From Paragonimus skrjabini miyazakii (lineage: Eukaryota; Platyhelminthes; Trematoda; Plagiorchiida; Troglotrematidae), in the NCBI GenBank assembly GCA_014338405.1, contig JTDE01001056.1:1-64000 (forward strand): DNA of 64,000 nucleotides, given 5' to 3'. Positions 24,031-36,379 of the stretch are shown here, in pieces. Below the pieces are notes generated by a model. It was not told where the DNA came from. It saw only the letters and a list, made by a program, of their open reading frames with translations, and searched no databases. Within the stretch, counting starts at the first letter, position 1. Each line of letters begins with the position of its first letter. The translations under genes and the position numbers were made by a program.

Positions 24031-26259
24031 CTGGCTGGGTTAGTCCCTCACTGTCAAGTGAGTAGGACTTTTGAGTAATTGGCTTTGTTTAGGGCACCCT
24101 AAGAAAACTCTATATCCTGTTACTTCACAGGTCAGGAGTTTGAGTCAGAGACTCCAGCTGGGGTACCCGTAGAAAATTCTATTTACTTTCATTCCGCTAC
24201 GGCATTGTTGTCCTGGCCTTGAGTGAAACGATACTGTATCTGTCGTAGGTTCAGCAAAGTGACTTCGTTAGATTTCTTAAACTCCAACTGTATAGTGCTT
24301 TTTATCATCTGTTGATGGGTTCTTACGGGATGTCGATGTTGGGTGTCGATGTGGACTCTGAGACAATTCTTGTTCCACCAACAGCTAATTGCAAGAACCG
24401 ATTTTCGTCTCGACTTTGTTAGTCTCTTCATCAGGTCCTTTGTTGTATTCACACGCTGTTCTCTGACTTTCTAAAATAGCGTGCAATAAACCTATCCAGA
24501 ATTCTGGAGTGTTTTGAAAAATCTTCGTAATCTCGGCTGCAACTGATGGGACTTTTAACCTTACTCTATTTCAAAATCGATTAGTTTAACTCTTCATATC
24601 ACAACGTAGCAAAACAAAGGCGAAATAAAATGTATGTCATATAGGGGTTGGTGACACTATTGATAGTTTAAGCTCAGATGCAGGTACGCTGTTTGCTATC
24701 GCCTAACTTATGTTATATATCTGGTTCTCAAAACATGTCACGTCTACGTGATCAACTAAAATGAAGCCTGAAGACATCGGATTGTCAGCTTGGATGACCT
24801 CACAATATTGTCACGGTGATTTTCAAAACTTTTTTACATAATTTATCCTCAATGTGAGCTATTCGAACAAAATCCATCGCAAAGCCTTCAAGTAAATTCT
24901 ATCACTTTGTTTAACTGACTAAGTAAAATCTTGTTGCGATGTTGGGCGGTCATTCGAAAGTGTTTATTAAGAGTTGATTAAGCTAAATTGAACACTGGAT
25001 TTATTGGGTTGCAACATGGCTGTTTTTCTTTGACTAATTTACACGCCAACTAGTTTATATATACAGTATTAGGTGTAGAAGGAAAATATTAAGCATTCTT
25101 ACAGATTGAGATGCCCACTGACTGCAGCAAGTACTTACTAATGGGTAGTCAAAAATGTGGGAACTAAGACCAACATGTGAACATCAGTTGAGTTTGTTTA
25201 ACGTACACGGAAGTGCAGAGTGCATTCTTGTGATTTTTCTCATCACATATATACGACTTTGTAAGTCATCAAGTATAATCCTGAAGAAAGAAGTTTGGGA
25301 CACCCAACATGAACTGTCTTACAGTACTAGCGAAGAGATAAGAAATTATACATACTTCTGTCTCATAACAAAATACTGCCTTGTCACGACGTTCTATTTT
25401 TGCACTATCAGAAAAGTTATTTTGCTCCATTCGTTATCTCTCGCTTTAGATGATTTCCACTGCTAATTGCTATGCACTCAGAAGCATTTTACGCACCTCA
25501 ATTGAAGTGGTTCGACTCACTTCACACACCCTTTCTATCTCTTTTGTTGGTAAGCCCCTACCTGGTCACATCCATTATCCGAATGATGGGGCATTCGGAT
25601 GGATGGACGAACTGAGCTGGTTGTATCTCTCTCCCTTTTCTCATCCGTTTCATTGTCATTATTCGTGCAGTCATCGAGCTGTCATGATGCAGTTGTTCCT
25701 CCCATCAATCAGTCCATTCGCGCCGCGAGTAAATGACATGAGAGCAATTGAAAATCGTAATCATTGACGAGACACATTATTTATGCCCCGTTTGGTTGCC
25801 ACACACAGACCAATGAACACGTGAATATAGTAATTGAGACGATTCAACAACGGGTACATATACACACATATGAATACAAATGCACTCACAAGTTTATCGA
25901 GTAATTTTCTTTCTCTCATATGTTTATGTCCGATTACTAGATGATTACTAGCTTTCACCTGACATCGTCTCATACCAAGCGAATTGATTACTCACTCACA
26001 TGGTAAATGGCAATAGCCAGACTCCTGGGAGAAGTGAGCGTAAAACCCAGAAAATTGTTCTTCAAAATGAAAAAAGTGTGAGTCTACTGGATAGCTTAAC
26101 ACATTGCGATCGTTTGCTTCCCAATAATGTGAAACACCGACCCATGGAAACAAAAGTCGAGCTTTTGTTCACAATAGATTTATTGTAATTTCAGAATGAA
26201 TTGTCAACTGTTTCCAGCGGATACGTATCAAATCTATGCTTGAACAAGTGGATGATCAT

Positions 26260-27276
26260 ATCACCTCACATCAATCCCGGTACCGGTGTAAACGGGTGGG
26301 CTAGCTCAAAGCCACCGAGCACGTCCGCAGGCTGCGGATGAGGAACGGCCTTTCACGTAAGGCTAACTGCAAAATAAGCGGGGTTCTCCTGAAGAATGAA
26401 CAGTCTTAGGCAGTGAGCAGTTGTACTAGAAGGGCGTGGTGAATCCACAGTTGGCAGCCGGGTCTTCTAAAGAAATGCCTTGATAAGCTCTTTGACGGTA
26501 CAACGACATGGCGTAGGTTTCCCCGCCAATACAGGGTTTTAGGTGCCCCAGCGGGAGCACACGGGCTTCTCCGTCTGGTGTGCTATCCGTATGACGTACT
26601 GGCATCTCCAATCTCCGCCAACCATGGACAAACTCCGAGGAGGGCATACAAATCACTTCGGTGATCATCGGCTTCAACGGGTACGCTAACTGTACCGGAT
26701 AGTCTGAATGGCTGGGCCCCATTCGAAGGGCGTATGAAGCAACTTGGTCACTGGCCCTCGGCCACAAGATGCATGTGTCTCAACAGTCCTCTCGATTTAG
26801 GACTTTCCGGCTATACTGCTTCCGATACTGCTACCTTGGCGAGGTGTTTGGGCTGGTGTACTGTTTTGATCCGGCAGACTATGCTGATTAGGACTCCGGT
26901 GCTTGCGGGTGCAGCCTTGTCAGGCAGGCCAAAGGGAAGCAGTCAGACGAAAAGCAGTTACACTCATAAGATTGTATGTCACACTACTGACCGCATAGGA
27001 GTGATTAGGTAGTCGGGCATGATCTTATGGGCATACAGCGGAACTATTTTTATAGTTGCGGCAATGCTGTCTTTCGTATCAGAAAGAAGGGGGTTAGAAA
27101 AGATACCCTCAAACAGAGACCGCTCCGGTCGTCCAACAGTTGAACGTGACCGCCGACGTATTATCCAATACGGTCGAAAAACATTTGGTATCTCCCAAAA
27201 GCCTGATGTGGCTTCGAGTACATCCACTGCGCGCAGCAGTTTTCAGAATCAGACATCAATGTCTTATTCACTACGC
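26260..27276 (+). mobile_element. GC-rich 5' region of a non-LTR retrotransposon
   Basis: About 1 kb of clearly higher GC with sharp contrast to its flanks. The right third is a diverged direct repeat of 23660-24030. It runs into an assembly gap, on whose far side sits an endonuclease-like frame in the same orientation (27699 onward). The minus-strand frame at 26426-26767 is long but shows no domain and is probably a by-product of the composition. The simplest reading is the untranslated or ORF1 portion of one element whose coding start is hidden by the gap. Confidence 0.5.
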
Positions 27277-27698
27277 NNNNNNNNNNNNNNNNNNNNNNNN
27301 NNNNNNNNNNNNNNNNNNNNNNNNNNNNNNNNNNNNNNNNNNNNNNNNNNNNNNNNNNNNNNNNNNNNNNNNNNNNNNNNNNNNNNNNNNNNNNNNNNNN
27401 NNNNNNNNNNNNNNNNNNNNNNNNNNNNNNNNNNNNNNNNNNNNNNNNNNNNNNNNNNNNNNNNNNNNNNNNNNNNNNNNNNNNNNNNNNNNNNNNNNNN
27501 NNNNNNNNNNNNNNNNNNNNNNNNNNNNNNNNNNNNNNNNNNNNNNNNNNNNNNNNNNNNNNNNNNNNNNNNNNNNNNNNNNNNNNNNNNNNNNNNNNNN
27601 NNNNNNNNNNNNNNNNNNNNNNNNNNNNNNNNNNNNNNNNNNNNNNNNNNNNNNNNNNNNNNNNNNNNNNNNNNNNNNNNNNNNNNNNNNNNNNNNNN
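27277..27698. other. Assembly gap (422 N)
   Basis: Run of 422 N. The odd length suggests a sized gap. It interrupts a repeat element, which explains the failure to assemble. Confidence 0.98.
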
Positions 27699-28025
27699 GA
27701 TTCTAGCACCGTTATCCACTTGAGCTCACCTCTAGATAACTGTCGATCCAAGCGCCTCTATCTCAGTGTTTCTGGTGACATCGAAGCTGAATCTCGCGGT
27801 CAAGTTGGAGTGGGAATCGTACTGACTTCCAGGACAGAACCTTTTTTCACAATTTCAACGATCACTTCGGTTGTCTCGTCACAGAAAGTAACAGACGAGG
27901 TAATCTCCAAACGTGAACTCCGGCAAACATCCGTTACTAGCTACAACTTCCCAGCATGTCAACTATTTATACGGTTGTATACGGTTTTCGTAAACCAAAG
28001 CACCAAAAACGAACATGTCTTTTGA
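27699..28025 (+). pseudogene. Non-LTR retrotransposon endonuclease fragment
   Basis: The frame starts at the gap edge with DSSTVIHLSSPLDN, then RLYLSVSGDIEAESRGQVGV and GIVLTSR. This fits the N-terminal half of the apurinic-like endonuclease of flatworm non-LTR elements: an E-R-xQDSS strand, a variable loop, then a GxAGVGIAL strand leading to the substrate loop. After about 27840 (TEPFFT onward) the reading no longer resembles the domain although it stays open to 28025, so the element is probably truncated there. No reverse transcriptase is present downstream. Assignment is from motif memory and should be tested by profile search. Confidence 0.5.
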
Positions 28026-28299
28026 GATTGTCCATCAATACCATTAACGGACTTGATCATTCACTTGACCATACTCGATACAACGAATGATCACCATCTT
28101 TCTCTTTTTAATGAATCCATTTGTAAACAATAGATCAATGTCTTGCATTCTCAGCAGTACAAGGGAGACCTGCATTTTGTTCACCTGTATTTCATCCACA
28201 CTATTCTGTTTAGCAATCCGCCGCTCTGTCGACCCGATAACATTCACTTCGTTGCACAAGGACAGTACAATTTTCATTATTGATTAATGGTTTTATTTT

Positions 28300-29900
28300 T
28301 TAAGCATCCATGGCATGTGGGTCCCCCAATTATCTCATATTATGCCTATGTCAATGGAGGGGGTTCTTTCCACTTTTCTGAGCATGAGATTTTATCCGAA
28401 ATTATCAGAGTAATTCAAATTGAAAATCAACACGCAGTTTTGAATGCTCAGCTGACTTAAACCATTAATCTGTGATGAAAAATGTCCTGGTGTGTCCTGA
28501 TACCTTAACTGACTATTGTTCGTATGAAACAATTCGTTGATAAATGTGATCGCACAATTTGTAAACCATATTTACACAGTGATAACAATTATCTCACTTC
28601 TTTTTGAATGGTGCTCGGTTTAATCTAGTACCAGCTAAAATCGATTTTTCATGGAAGACCATCCGATCTGAAGGTTATATTTATGGGTATCTTTTCGAAG
28701 ACATTATTGTCAATAGAAGCCAAGCCGCTCCTGCGAACTTTGGTTTCAAGTGAATGTTGTCCCATCTGGCAGGGTTTATGCATAAGGAAGTACTGTATAT
28801 GTATATATAGTGAAACTAATTTTGCCAGTTACAGCAACAACTATTTATACTAAAACAAAAATTGTAGTTAGCCTTGAACATTAAAGGATGTTACGCTTTA
28901 CGGCATTCGAGACGATCATTTCCTTGTGCCATGTTGGGCTTTGCTACCTCCTGATACGAACCTGCTTTTTTCACATAAAAATACAATAATATATCTAATC
29001 AATTTCTAACCAAGAACAAACCAGTGTAACGGTTACAACTGACTGCTTTCGCAATACATTACCATAGCGCGCGTTGTATAGTGACAACTATTCTGGTTCA
29101 TTGCGTGTCATGCTGACGAGTTCCCTTGTCCATTTTCCAGCATCAGATTGATATTACGCTATCAATAAACACAATGAGACAACTGGTATGATCTGTTTGA
29201 TTGCCAGAGTGGTTGTGGCGCCCACTGGTGTTTTCTCGAGCAGTTGCTGGTTTTGGACTAGCACGTTATGTTCTCTAATGTACAGTTAGCCCACAACTTT
29301 TTTTATTGTACGATACATTGTTCTAACATTGATTCTAACTGTGAACAAATGATTGAGCGGGCAGCGACACAAGGTATGACTTGATTTGCTTGAATAGTAA
29401 CAGTTCAGTAACAGTTGAGCACCAACGAAGCATATTTTTATGGTTAAACCAAAACGACTACCAAGCCACTACTTTTTCGAAGCGAATTAATCAGATACAT
29501 AGTGGAATTTTCTAACTGGCCATTAGTTTAAGGCATTGTTCAGTGTACGTTATTAAGAGTGTGAAACCGCTGCTTGATTACTAATTCACACGGCATGGAC
29601 AATTGACTGGTTTTTTTACGCTTTCCATCAATGTAGAAACCAACAAGTAATGAATGATCAATCATTTACCCTTGACAATTTTTGCTAATTTTCCTGCTTG
29701 GTTCATCCCCATTGTTTAATGTTGTCACGTTTCAGTAAAACAAAACTGATTCGACAAAGTAACCTATCACAAAGTGCTCTAACCGTTCATTAACCCTTCT
29801 AATTTTTGACCAAAAAAGCTATTGTCTATAATAGAATCGCCCTTGTATTTCAAACCAGTCGTTAAGTATAGAGAAGTACCTACCAACAAATTACCCGTGT
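28300..29900. other. AT-rich intron-like sequence, no gene seen
   Basis: No frame of interest and no recognisable repeat. It contains short TA-rich runs (for example near 28796) and a weak SINE-B-like echo around 28440-28490 that I could not confirm. Confidence 0.5.
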
Positions 29901-29909
29901 TAGTGACAG

Positions 29910-29943
29910 TTCTTCAATGTTCAAAATGTACTGGGTTCTAAAG
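29910..29943 (+). CDS. Small exon candidate 5 (34 bases)
   Basis: An acceptor (CCGTGTTAGTGACAG) of moderate quality and a GTACGT donor enclose 34 bases. Entered at phase 0, as candidate 4 requires, it reads FFNVQNVLGSK plus one base, the phase candidate 6 needs. A second frame is also open, so this is the weakest member of the series. Another exon between 16480 and 35750 could fill the same phase role. Confidence 0.25.
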
Positions 29944-29999
29944 GTACGTTGATGTATTTGAAATTCATTTTTTTATAGCTTTCTAACTAAACATTTAGT

Positions 30000-32640
30000 C
30001 CCATAGGCTATTCCTTGTCCCATAAGCGAAAATTGCACAGCTGTTTAGCTGGGTTAAAATGTTCAATTTTGAGGTTCTAATTGTCATTGCAGTCCGACTT
30101 GCAGTGCCCACGGTACATACATATAAACAACTACTGTTGTGAATTTCAATCGAAATGGGTCACCCAAGATGGCTGAGAGCGATGTGAAATAAGATTACGA
30201 AAAACGATTCCGGGAAGGGGTAGCACGAGTTAATTTGGCTTTAGGAATACGCAGTTCTAATATTACTGTCAAAGGATTGCCATACTTTTTCTATCATACT
30301 GACTAGTGTAATTACGTGAGTCTCAGTGCTAGTTTAAATTCGGTAGTACATAAAGCTGCAATTACTCTGATTTTAATGTCCGCCTAATGTATGCTGAGTG
30401 AGAAGGCTTTTGGGAAGTTAAGTAACGATAACACTATGTTCTGGAAATCAAAGGGCAATATGCTGAAGAATGTTCGAAACCGCCAACCTTGGTGTTAATC
30501 AAAAAGTTCGCTTTAGGATAACTCAAAACTGTACATCCATCTACTCTTACAGATGATATTTCATCGTATTTATGCTTCGTTAGGTGGATTCGATTAAAAG
30601 GCTGTAAACACTCTGGACCAGAGAAAGGTGAAAATGTTTGATGTGTTTACAATGTGGCTTTGTTTGTGTCGCTGGTAAAAAACGGAAGATTGAGATACAT
30701 TTATTTTATTCCGGAGGTAGTTTCTGAAACAACTGTCATTAACAGATGATTGCACGTACTTTGTTATTTAACTTGAAGGGGAACTTAGTCAATGTAGGAG
30801 GCATATTTACATTCCGGACAATGCTATCGAGAAAAAACAGATATTACAGCGGATGTAGTCATTGCATATAAAAATCCGTCACATACAATTTTCATAAACT
30901 CTAACTGAACGTTGGTTATGTATTTGAAATGAGGTTATATCGTAAGTGATCATTCAACAAAAGAAAATGAAGACGATGTCCTTCATTTTTAGACCACGGT
31001 GGTCACGTGCCATTACATATATGCATCTACATCTTTGGTTTGAAGGTGAAAGTTTGTCGTTTGACGAACTTGGTAAATACACGTCTTAATATTACTGCTT
31101 AACTTAAAAAGGCTTAGTCATTTCAACTTAGGTATGCCATTTTTTCATCTAAAATATCCACCTTTAAATAGATTGTTTAGCTTGATCTTTGTTGTCGTCA
31201 CATTGTATTTATCACCGTTCAGGCGCTGGTCGTTGAAAGCCCTATTCCCCTGTTTTGGTCGAATTTATTTCATGTTGCCTGTCCAACAACCTTATTGATA
31301 ACGACTTGCATAGTTTAACATTATCGATTGTTTACAAATATATTATTGCTCACTGATTTGTACTTTTTGTTTAAAGGACTATTTCCCCGGTGTCGGAAAA
31401 TAACTTCCCACTGCTATCTGTTTTGAATGTGTAAACTGTTACTCAAAAGCTTACATATATGTATTCATATAGGTTAATAAGTACAACTAATGCTTAGTAT
31501 GATTACTATTAACTTTCCATGGATCATAGCGTATTCACGGTGCAGTACCACTTGGATTATTTCATTCAGTTTGGCATAGAAAATAGTTACGATAAAAAGA
31601 CAATATGGAAATTTGTTTCGTGCAAACGTGACTTGCCTCTTCCGTATTGTAACGAGGTATTTCCTGATGTTTACTTCGAAAAGATTTCCACATTAATACT
31701 TTTTATCACAACTACCTTCTACATTAAACTGAATAAACTGAATCATTCAGTACTGCACAGGCAATGTAGTAAGTCCTACGGAAAGTTAATAGTAGTCATA
31801 CCAAGCATTAGTGTTGTTTGCTAACATTTAAGGCTACATTGAATCAGTTCGTGAAACCTATCGCAAAATGTTATAATTTAAGACACAATTTTAAGTCTTG
31901 GAATCCCCCGAACATCATACTAGTTTATGGATTGCAGTGGTACATAATTCTGAGAAAGGATTGAAAAAGGTTGAGAAATTATTAGGAGTGAAAAATTGTT
32001 AAATAATTTCTGATAGTGTTAAAGTATCGTTGCACCATCACAGTTTTTCATTAACTCAGGTTTATTGATAATTTATGGTTTTACCTTGTAATTCCAGTGA
32101 GTAGTATTGATAAGAATTCAAGCGCATTTAATTTATTCCTTACTAGGTAAACAGAGCAAACTGAGATTAATTCACTTTGCTAGCAATCAACTTTCGCGTT
32201 TGATTAACTTGTAACCGGGATAGTAGACAACACAAATATTGAGAACAATTGAAAATCAGATCCGGATGAGAGCATACAATCGAGTGGCGACTTCAAGTCC
32301 GGCACTTTTATTAAAAATGTGCCGTCGGACAATTTATTGGAATTCAGAGGTTGACAAACGCTATCCGTGTGAAGTTTGGGAAAAAACGCAGTCAATTCTT
32401 TCATTGGTTTCATTTGCTTACCAATATGTTTTTGTTCAATATCTTTGGAGTGCTGTTACCGTAAGGATTAGTTTCCAGTAGACGCTTACTTGGGTACACT
32501 ACAACGATGTTACTGTTCTATGGTTGTTGCTTTGCACAGCTAACCGAAGTAATTCAATACTTATCTATTCTGCTTAATTTCTAATTGATCATATTTGGAA
32601 TGGATTTCTTTAAATTGTATTCAACTCTGAGGGGAACAAT
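30000..32640. other. AT-rich intron-like sequence, no gene seen
   Basis: The open frames at 31519-31824 and 32239-32481 are not convincingly protein-like and show no domain. The second precedes the Penelope-like fragment but does not show reverse transcriptase motifs. Confidence 0.45.
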
Positions 32641-32642
32641 TG

Positions 32643-33510
32643 AATGAATTCAGCGGCTTCACACCGGTCCAACACAACCGAACATTAGTGAATACTCTGT
32701 TTACGCAGGTTAGGCGAATCTGTGCGCATGAGTCTTGCGGAAGAACTGAACCCGATTGCTTACGTGCTACATTCAAATATTCACCCCACGGGGTTCATAG
32801 ATAAGCACAGTAGACAAAAAGCACCACCCGAAGAGGTGGTTACTGTAGAGAGAAAGAAGGTCTACATACAGCTGCCTTTTAAGGTTCATTATATCATGCA
32901 TGAAACAACACAGCGGTTGAGAAATTCAATTAAGCGAACGTTCAGTTTAACTGAACTCTTTGCAATCGGTCTGACTGCAAAGTTATCAGTGCCGTCAATC
33001 AAAGAAGACTAACATATCAGTGCTACTTCACATTGTGTTTACCAATTTGTATGTAACTGAAGAGAGAGTTGCATAGGTAGAACCGAGACATATCTGAGCA
33101 CCAGAATGGGTACAGAAGTTCGCACTACCAGAGAACGGCAATGTTGCTGAAACACATGAACAGCTAATTTCCTTAGTTGCCAAACTCGTCCTGACCACTG
33201 GTCACGTTCTCGATCCATCTTGTGCATTCAAAATTCTGTTACGTCACTCTAACCCAAGATTCTTATGGTTTGCCGAAGCAGTCGCAACCAACCAATTCAC
33301 GTTAGCGCTCTGGGTTCAGAAACAACTGTTCGTGAATTTGACCCTTCCCTGAACTTAATGACCTATCCAAACCCGCTTACTGATTCTTTACCCCTCTAGG
33401 TGTTTGGTATAAAAAAAACCAATCCGTGTTATTGTAAATTTGGTACTAACAAGTCAATACGAAATATTCGCATCCACCAGTTTTCGTGTTCTAATCACTT
33501 TATTCAAACT
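32643..33510 (+). pseudogene. Penelope-like retroelement, 3' half (copy 2, best preserved)
   Basis: Four consecutive blocks of the family are visible. 32643-32735: end of the reverse transcriptase thumb (FTPVQHNRTLVNTLFTQVRR, ICA). 32722-33012: linker with RKKVYIQLPF, TTQRLRNSIKRTF and a trailing SIKED. 33022-33117: GIY-YIG endonuclease, CVYQFVC, a stop, then CIGRTETYLSTRM. 33146-33349: C-terminal block with AKLVLTTGHVLDPSCAFKIL, FAEAVATN and LWVQKQLFVNLTLP, ending at a natural-looking stop (33350-33352). One frameshift separates the first two blocks and another precedes the last; two stops lie in the middle. The stretch to about 33510 is probably the 3' untranslated end, because part recurs at 42118-42160. 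The catalytic reverse transcriptase core is absent, so the copy is dead. Confidence 0.75.
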
Positions 33511-35079
33511 GTTCAAAGGAACCAACTGTTTCACATTGAATAATTGCCATTTCAGGTGATTTTCTTGTTTATATCTACAATTCTCCATACATTATATGAA
33601 CACGACGCTCTCTTATGAAATCCTTTACACAACAGGTCATTAATTGGTTGACGGTGTAACACTAAATAAAGATGAACGCTTTATTGACCATTCCTCAAAA
33701 CCAGGTTCCAGACTATATGGGCAGAATTTACTTGTAGTTGGGAAATGCTTAACTCGGTAGAATCTGCCCGGTTCCAAGGCTATCATTGAGTCTAGTGAGA
33801 ACTTCGATTATATATTTGACTAGCGTATACATATACGAAATGTTTTTTAATCCAGGCTTACTGATCACTAAGGGGGCACATCTGTCTGATGGTCATTGTG
33901 GTGCGTTTCATTGACGAACGCCAACATGACTGAATTTCAGTAGGTTTGTTCAAAATTCTTCTAATTCATACTCGTTCGGTTCTTCATTAAGTTACAAATC
34001 ATTCGTTCTGTGGCTGACACGGAATCCGTGAGATGTGAGCACATGTCTTTTTCTCTGCTGTAGGAAAAATCTGGGCCAAAAATTACCGGTTTCTTCTCTA
34101 ACGGGAACGTGTTTACAGTTAAATAAAATTGTTGTTATAAGCTGAAAATAATCTCCAGAAGACTGCACCCAGACCTGAATATCCTAGTATGAATGAACCA
34201 GATTTATTGCTTTATCAGTAAATCACTCGCCATTCAATTCGTGACCTCGAACTGCTTTGTTCAGTACAATTCAAATAAACAGAACCACTATGCTAGGTTC
34301 AAATGTTTTGCTCCCATGACACGCCAACATTTCACCAAAGCAGTTCCATTCAACATTGTTCAACAACACAAAATTTCAATGTTTTTCTATGTTTCAAGGA
34401 AAAAAGCCAGACTAACTGGGAGCAGATGCCCGAAGAGGTCAGCATAATGGTTGTTGATACAAGACGGAATGTTGGTACCCTAAAGCACAGACCAGTGACG
34501 CATGATTAAACTAGCAGGTGTCGAAAGTACGATACATTTTCTCGGGTGGCCTCTACTGTTAACCTTAAATGTACGTACGACAAATAAACGAAACGCATTC
34601 ACCGGATAAACATAGCGTGACAAATAGATTATAGGCGTGGCCCAGACAGCAGTGGAAGCGTAGGCCAAGCACAATCTACCCGTACAAAAATAATGCTGGG
34701 GGAGTTAGATAGGTTTTGCATGGAGCGAATACAAATGCCAGAAAACGACGACAATCAATATCGACCAATGTGAATTGGTGTTAACAATGGTGTAATGGTT
34801 AATGCTTCGTTTAGGAAATTTCCGTTACTTGAGATTTTCACTATAGTATCGACAAGTATGAAAAAGCGTATCCTAGGAGATGACAGATAGTCTGCATCGA
34901 ATTTGAAATAGTGTTAGATTAATTAACCGTTTTGCTGGTATTAATTTTTGAACGTATTCAAGAATTTAGCTGACAAAATCAATACCAATCGTCGTTGAGA
35001 ACGATTGTCGCATTAAGATAGTCTACCAATCACCTGTCTATGGAGAAAAACGTTAATCCCAGGTTTTCTTTCGTCAGAG

Positions 35080-35170
35080 TCCGCCAATAGCGTACATCCA
35101 TGCGACGACCGGAATTCAAACTCAAGTTCACCTTTTCATGAAGCAGCCATGTTGACCACAACATCGTTAA
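35080..35170 (-). mobile_element. SINE-A, degraded fragment
   Basis: GGAATTCAAACTCAAGTTCA, TTTTCATGAAGCAGCCATGT and TTGACCACAACATCG follow the minus-strand order of the SINE-A B-box to A-box segment with many changes. Identification is tentative. Confidence 0.35.
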
Positions 35171-35440
35171 ACACAAATTGAGCATAACAGAACCATTTCA
35201 TCTACCTACTCAGCTACACTGTCTCGTGGGCAAAGGTCGACAATCTAGTTCAGTGTAACTTTTAGAAAAGAACTTGCAGAGTGACTTGTACAAATACGGA
35301 AACTGCCATCAACTGCGAGCGTTGGTCAAATCAAAATGTGAATTATCGTGCTCTACAGCTGTTTAATAACCTTTCACAAGCAAGCATACAACATAAAGGG
35401 TTACTGAAACCATCACACTCAAGACGTTTCTGTCAAACTG

Positions 35441-35902
35441 ATGATTGATCTAAATTCACGTGTCCGCAGGGCAAACGCGTTTCTACATGTTTCCGAGAAA
35501 TCGAGATCTTTCATCGCTTTGTGGGGATCAGTATATGAAAATTGTAATTTTCGCCAACATTTGCACTTGACTCGACTGCCATGCAGGCTGATTTCAAAAT
35601 GGACAAGTACTGGATGGAATGTAGCCTGTAACCTGTCAACTATTTTTCGGGCTTCCCAACCCATAGTAGAACCTAGGACCTCGGAAAGGTGTGTAAATGA
35701 AAAAACAAGCGGATTGATATTTCAAATATACAAAGGTGCATTTCTTTCAGCAAAAAGTTTAGAGAAGAATGGACAAACAGTCCAGAAGACCAAACGTGTG
35801 AACGAACAGTTAGGTAAGTTCAAGTGGGCCGATGGATTAAACGGGTCGATGTGCAGTCAGGAAGTCGCGGATGGAAAGGTTAAACAAGTGGGCTTACTGT
35901 AA
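35441..35902 (+). other. 153-codon open frame containing exon candidate 6
   Basis: This is the longest gap-free ATG frame in the window. The opposite strand is also open over 35419-35664, giving MGWEARKIVDRLQATFHPVL and onward, which is equally protein-like. The left part (35441-35735) may be an old repeat on either strand. The right part includes a well-bounded exon candidate at 35751-35813. I doubt the full frame is one translated unit, because strong splice sites sit inside it. Confidence 0.3.
35751..35813 (+). CDS. Exon candidate 6 (63 bases), coiled-coil
   Basis: A very good acceptor (AAAGGTGCATTTCTTTCAG) and a GTAAGT donor bracket 63 bases. Read with two leading bases it gives KSLEKNGQTVQKTKRVNEQL plus one base. 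This is highly charged with heptad-like hydrophobic spacing. Joined in phase to candidate 7, the junction codon is GAC (Asp) and the helical pattern continues without a break. A second frame (KKFREEWTNSPEDQTCERTV) is also open, so the frame choice depends on the phase match with 43031-43089. Confidence 0.5.
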
Positions 35903-35994
35903 AAATGGCCGTCAGTATTTCATCACAAACTAATGCGAATTGTTTCAGAACCATTGGACAGTTTGTAAATTCAAATCAAAGAAATTACTTCCAA

Positions 35995-36055
35995 AGCATA
36001 TTGTGTCGGTCGCAGGTTCGAATCCAGTGGAAGTCCGAATTTTTCGCAATCGGAT
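35995..36055 (+). mobile_element. SINE-B, 3' fragment
   Basis: A perfect B-box GGTTCGAATCC (36015-36025) is followed by the family tail (CAGTGGAAGTCCGAATTTTT and CGCAATCGGAT). The A-box half is missing, so the copy is 5'-truncated. Confidence 0.6.
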
Positions 36056-36265
36056 ATCTTCACAATTATGAAGTCTGCTGAACTACTTACCAGTAATACA
36101 ACGTCAATGCTCATTGGTGGCGCTAACGGATTGCAGCATGAACAGATCGGGAAATCCTGCTTCGGTAGTCAATTTCCTGGATCACTTCATGGATTCCATA
36201 TGACTCGTTGGGTTAGGTGGGTACTTAGGTCCATGCGTGAAATTTCAGAGCTTCCGGTTTGACTT

Positions 36266-36362
36266 TCTAACTCAGCTAATAGAGTACTTGCCGCGTTTGG
36301 GCATGTTGTTCCCGTCGTTGGTTCGAATCCAGCAAGGTCAGAATTTTCCATAATTGGGAATC
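36266..36362 (+). mobile_element. SINE-B, best copy
   Basis: A-box region TAACTCAGCTAATAGAGTAC (36268-36287), variable middle (GGGCATGTTGTTCCCGTCG), perfect B-box GGTTCGAATCC (36320-36330), then tail CAGAATTTTCCATAATTGGG. The head resembles a tRNA with a CTCAGYTGGTAGAG D-arm, but the acceptor stem does not pair, so it is a SINE and not a tRNA gene. It lies about 250 bases downstream of a second copy in the same orientation. Confidence 0.65.
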
Positions 36363-36379
36363 CTTTCGAAGGAATTAAC

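Noticed and set aside
25450..25767. 105-codon plus-strand frame, His/Pro/Ser-rich
   Set aside because: Somewhat higher GC but no domain, no splice support and unusual composition; not distinguishable from chance.
27019..27751. Long open frames of 150-234 codons across the N run on both strands
   Set aside because: Their length comes from translating N bases; only the ends contain real sequence.
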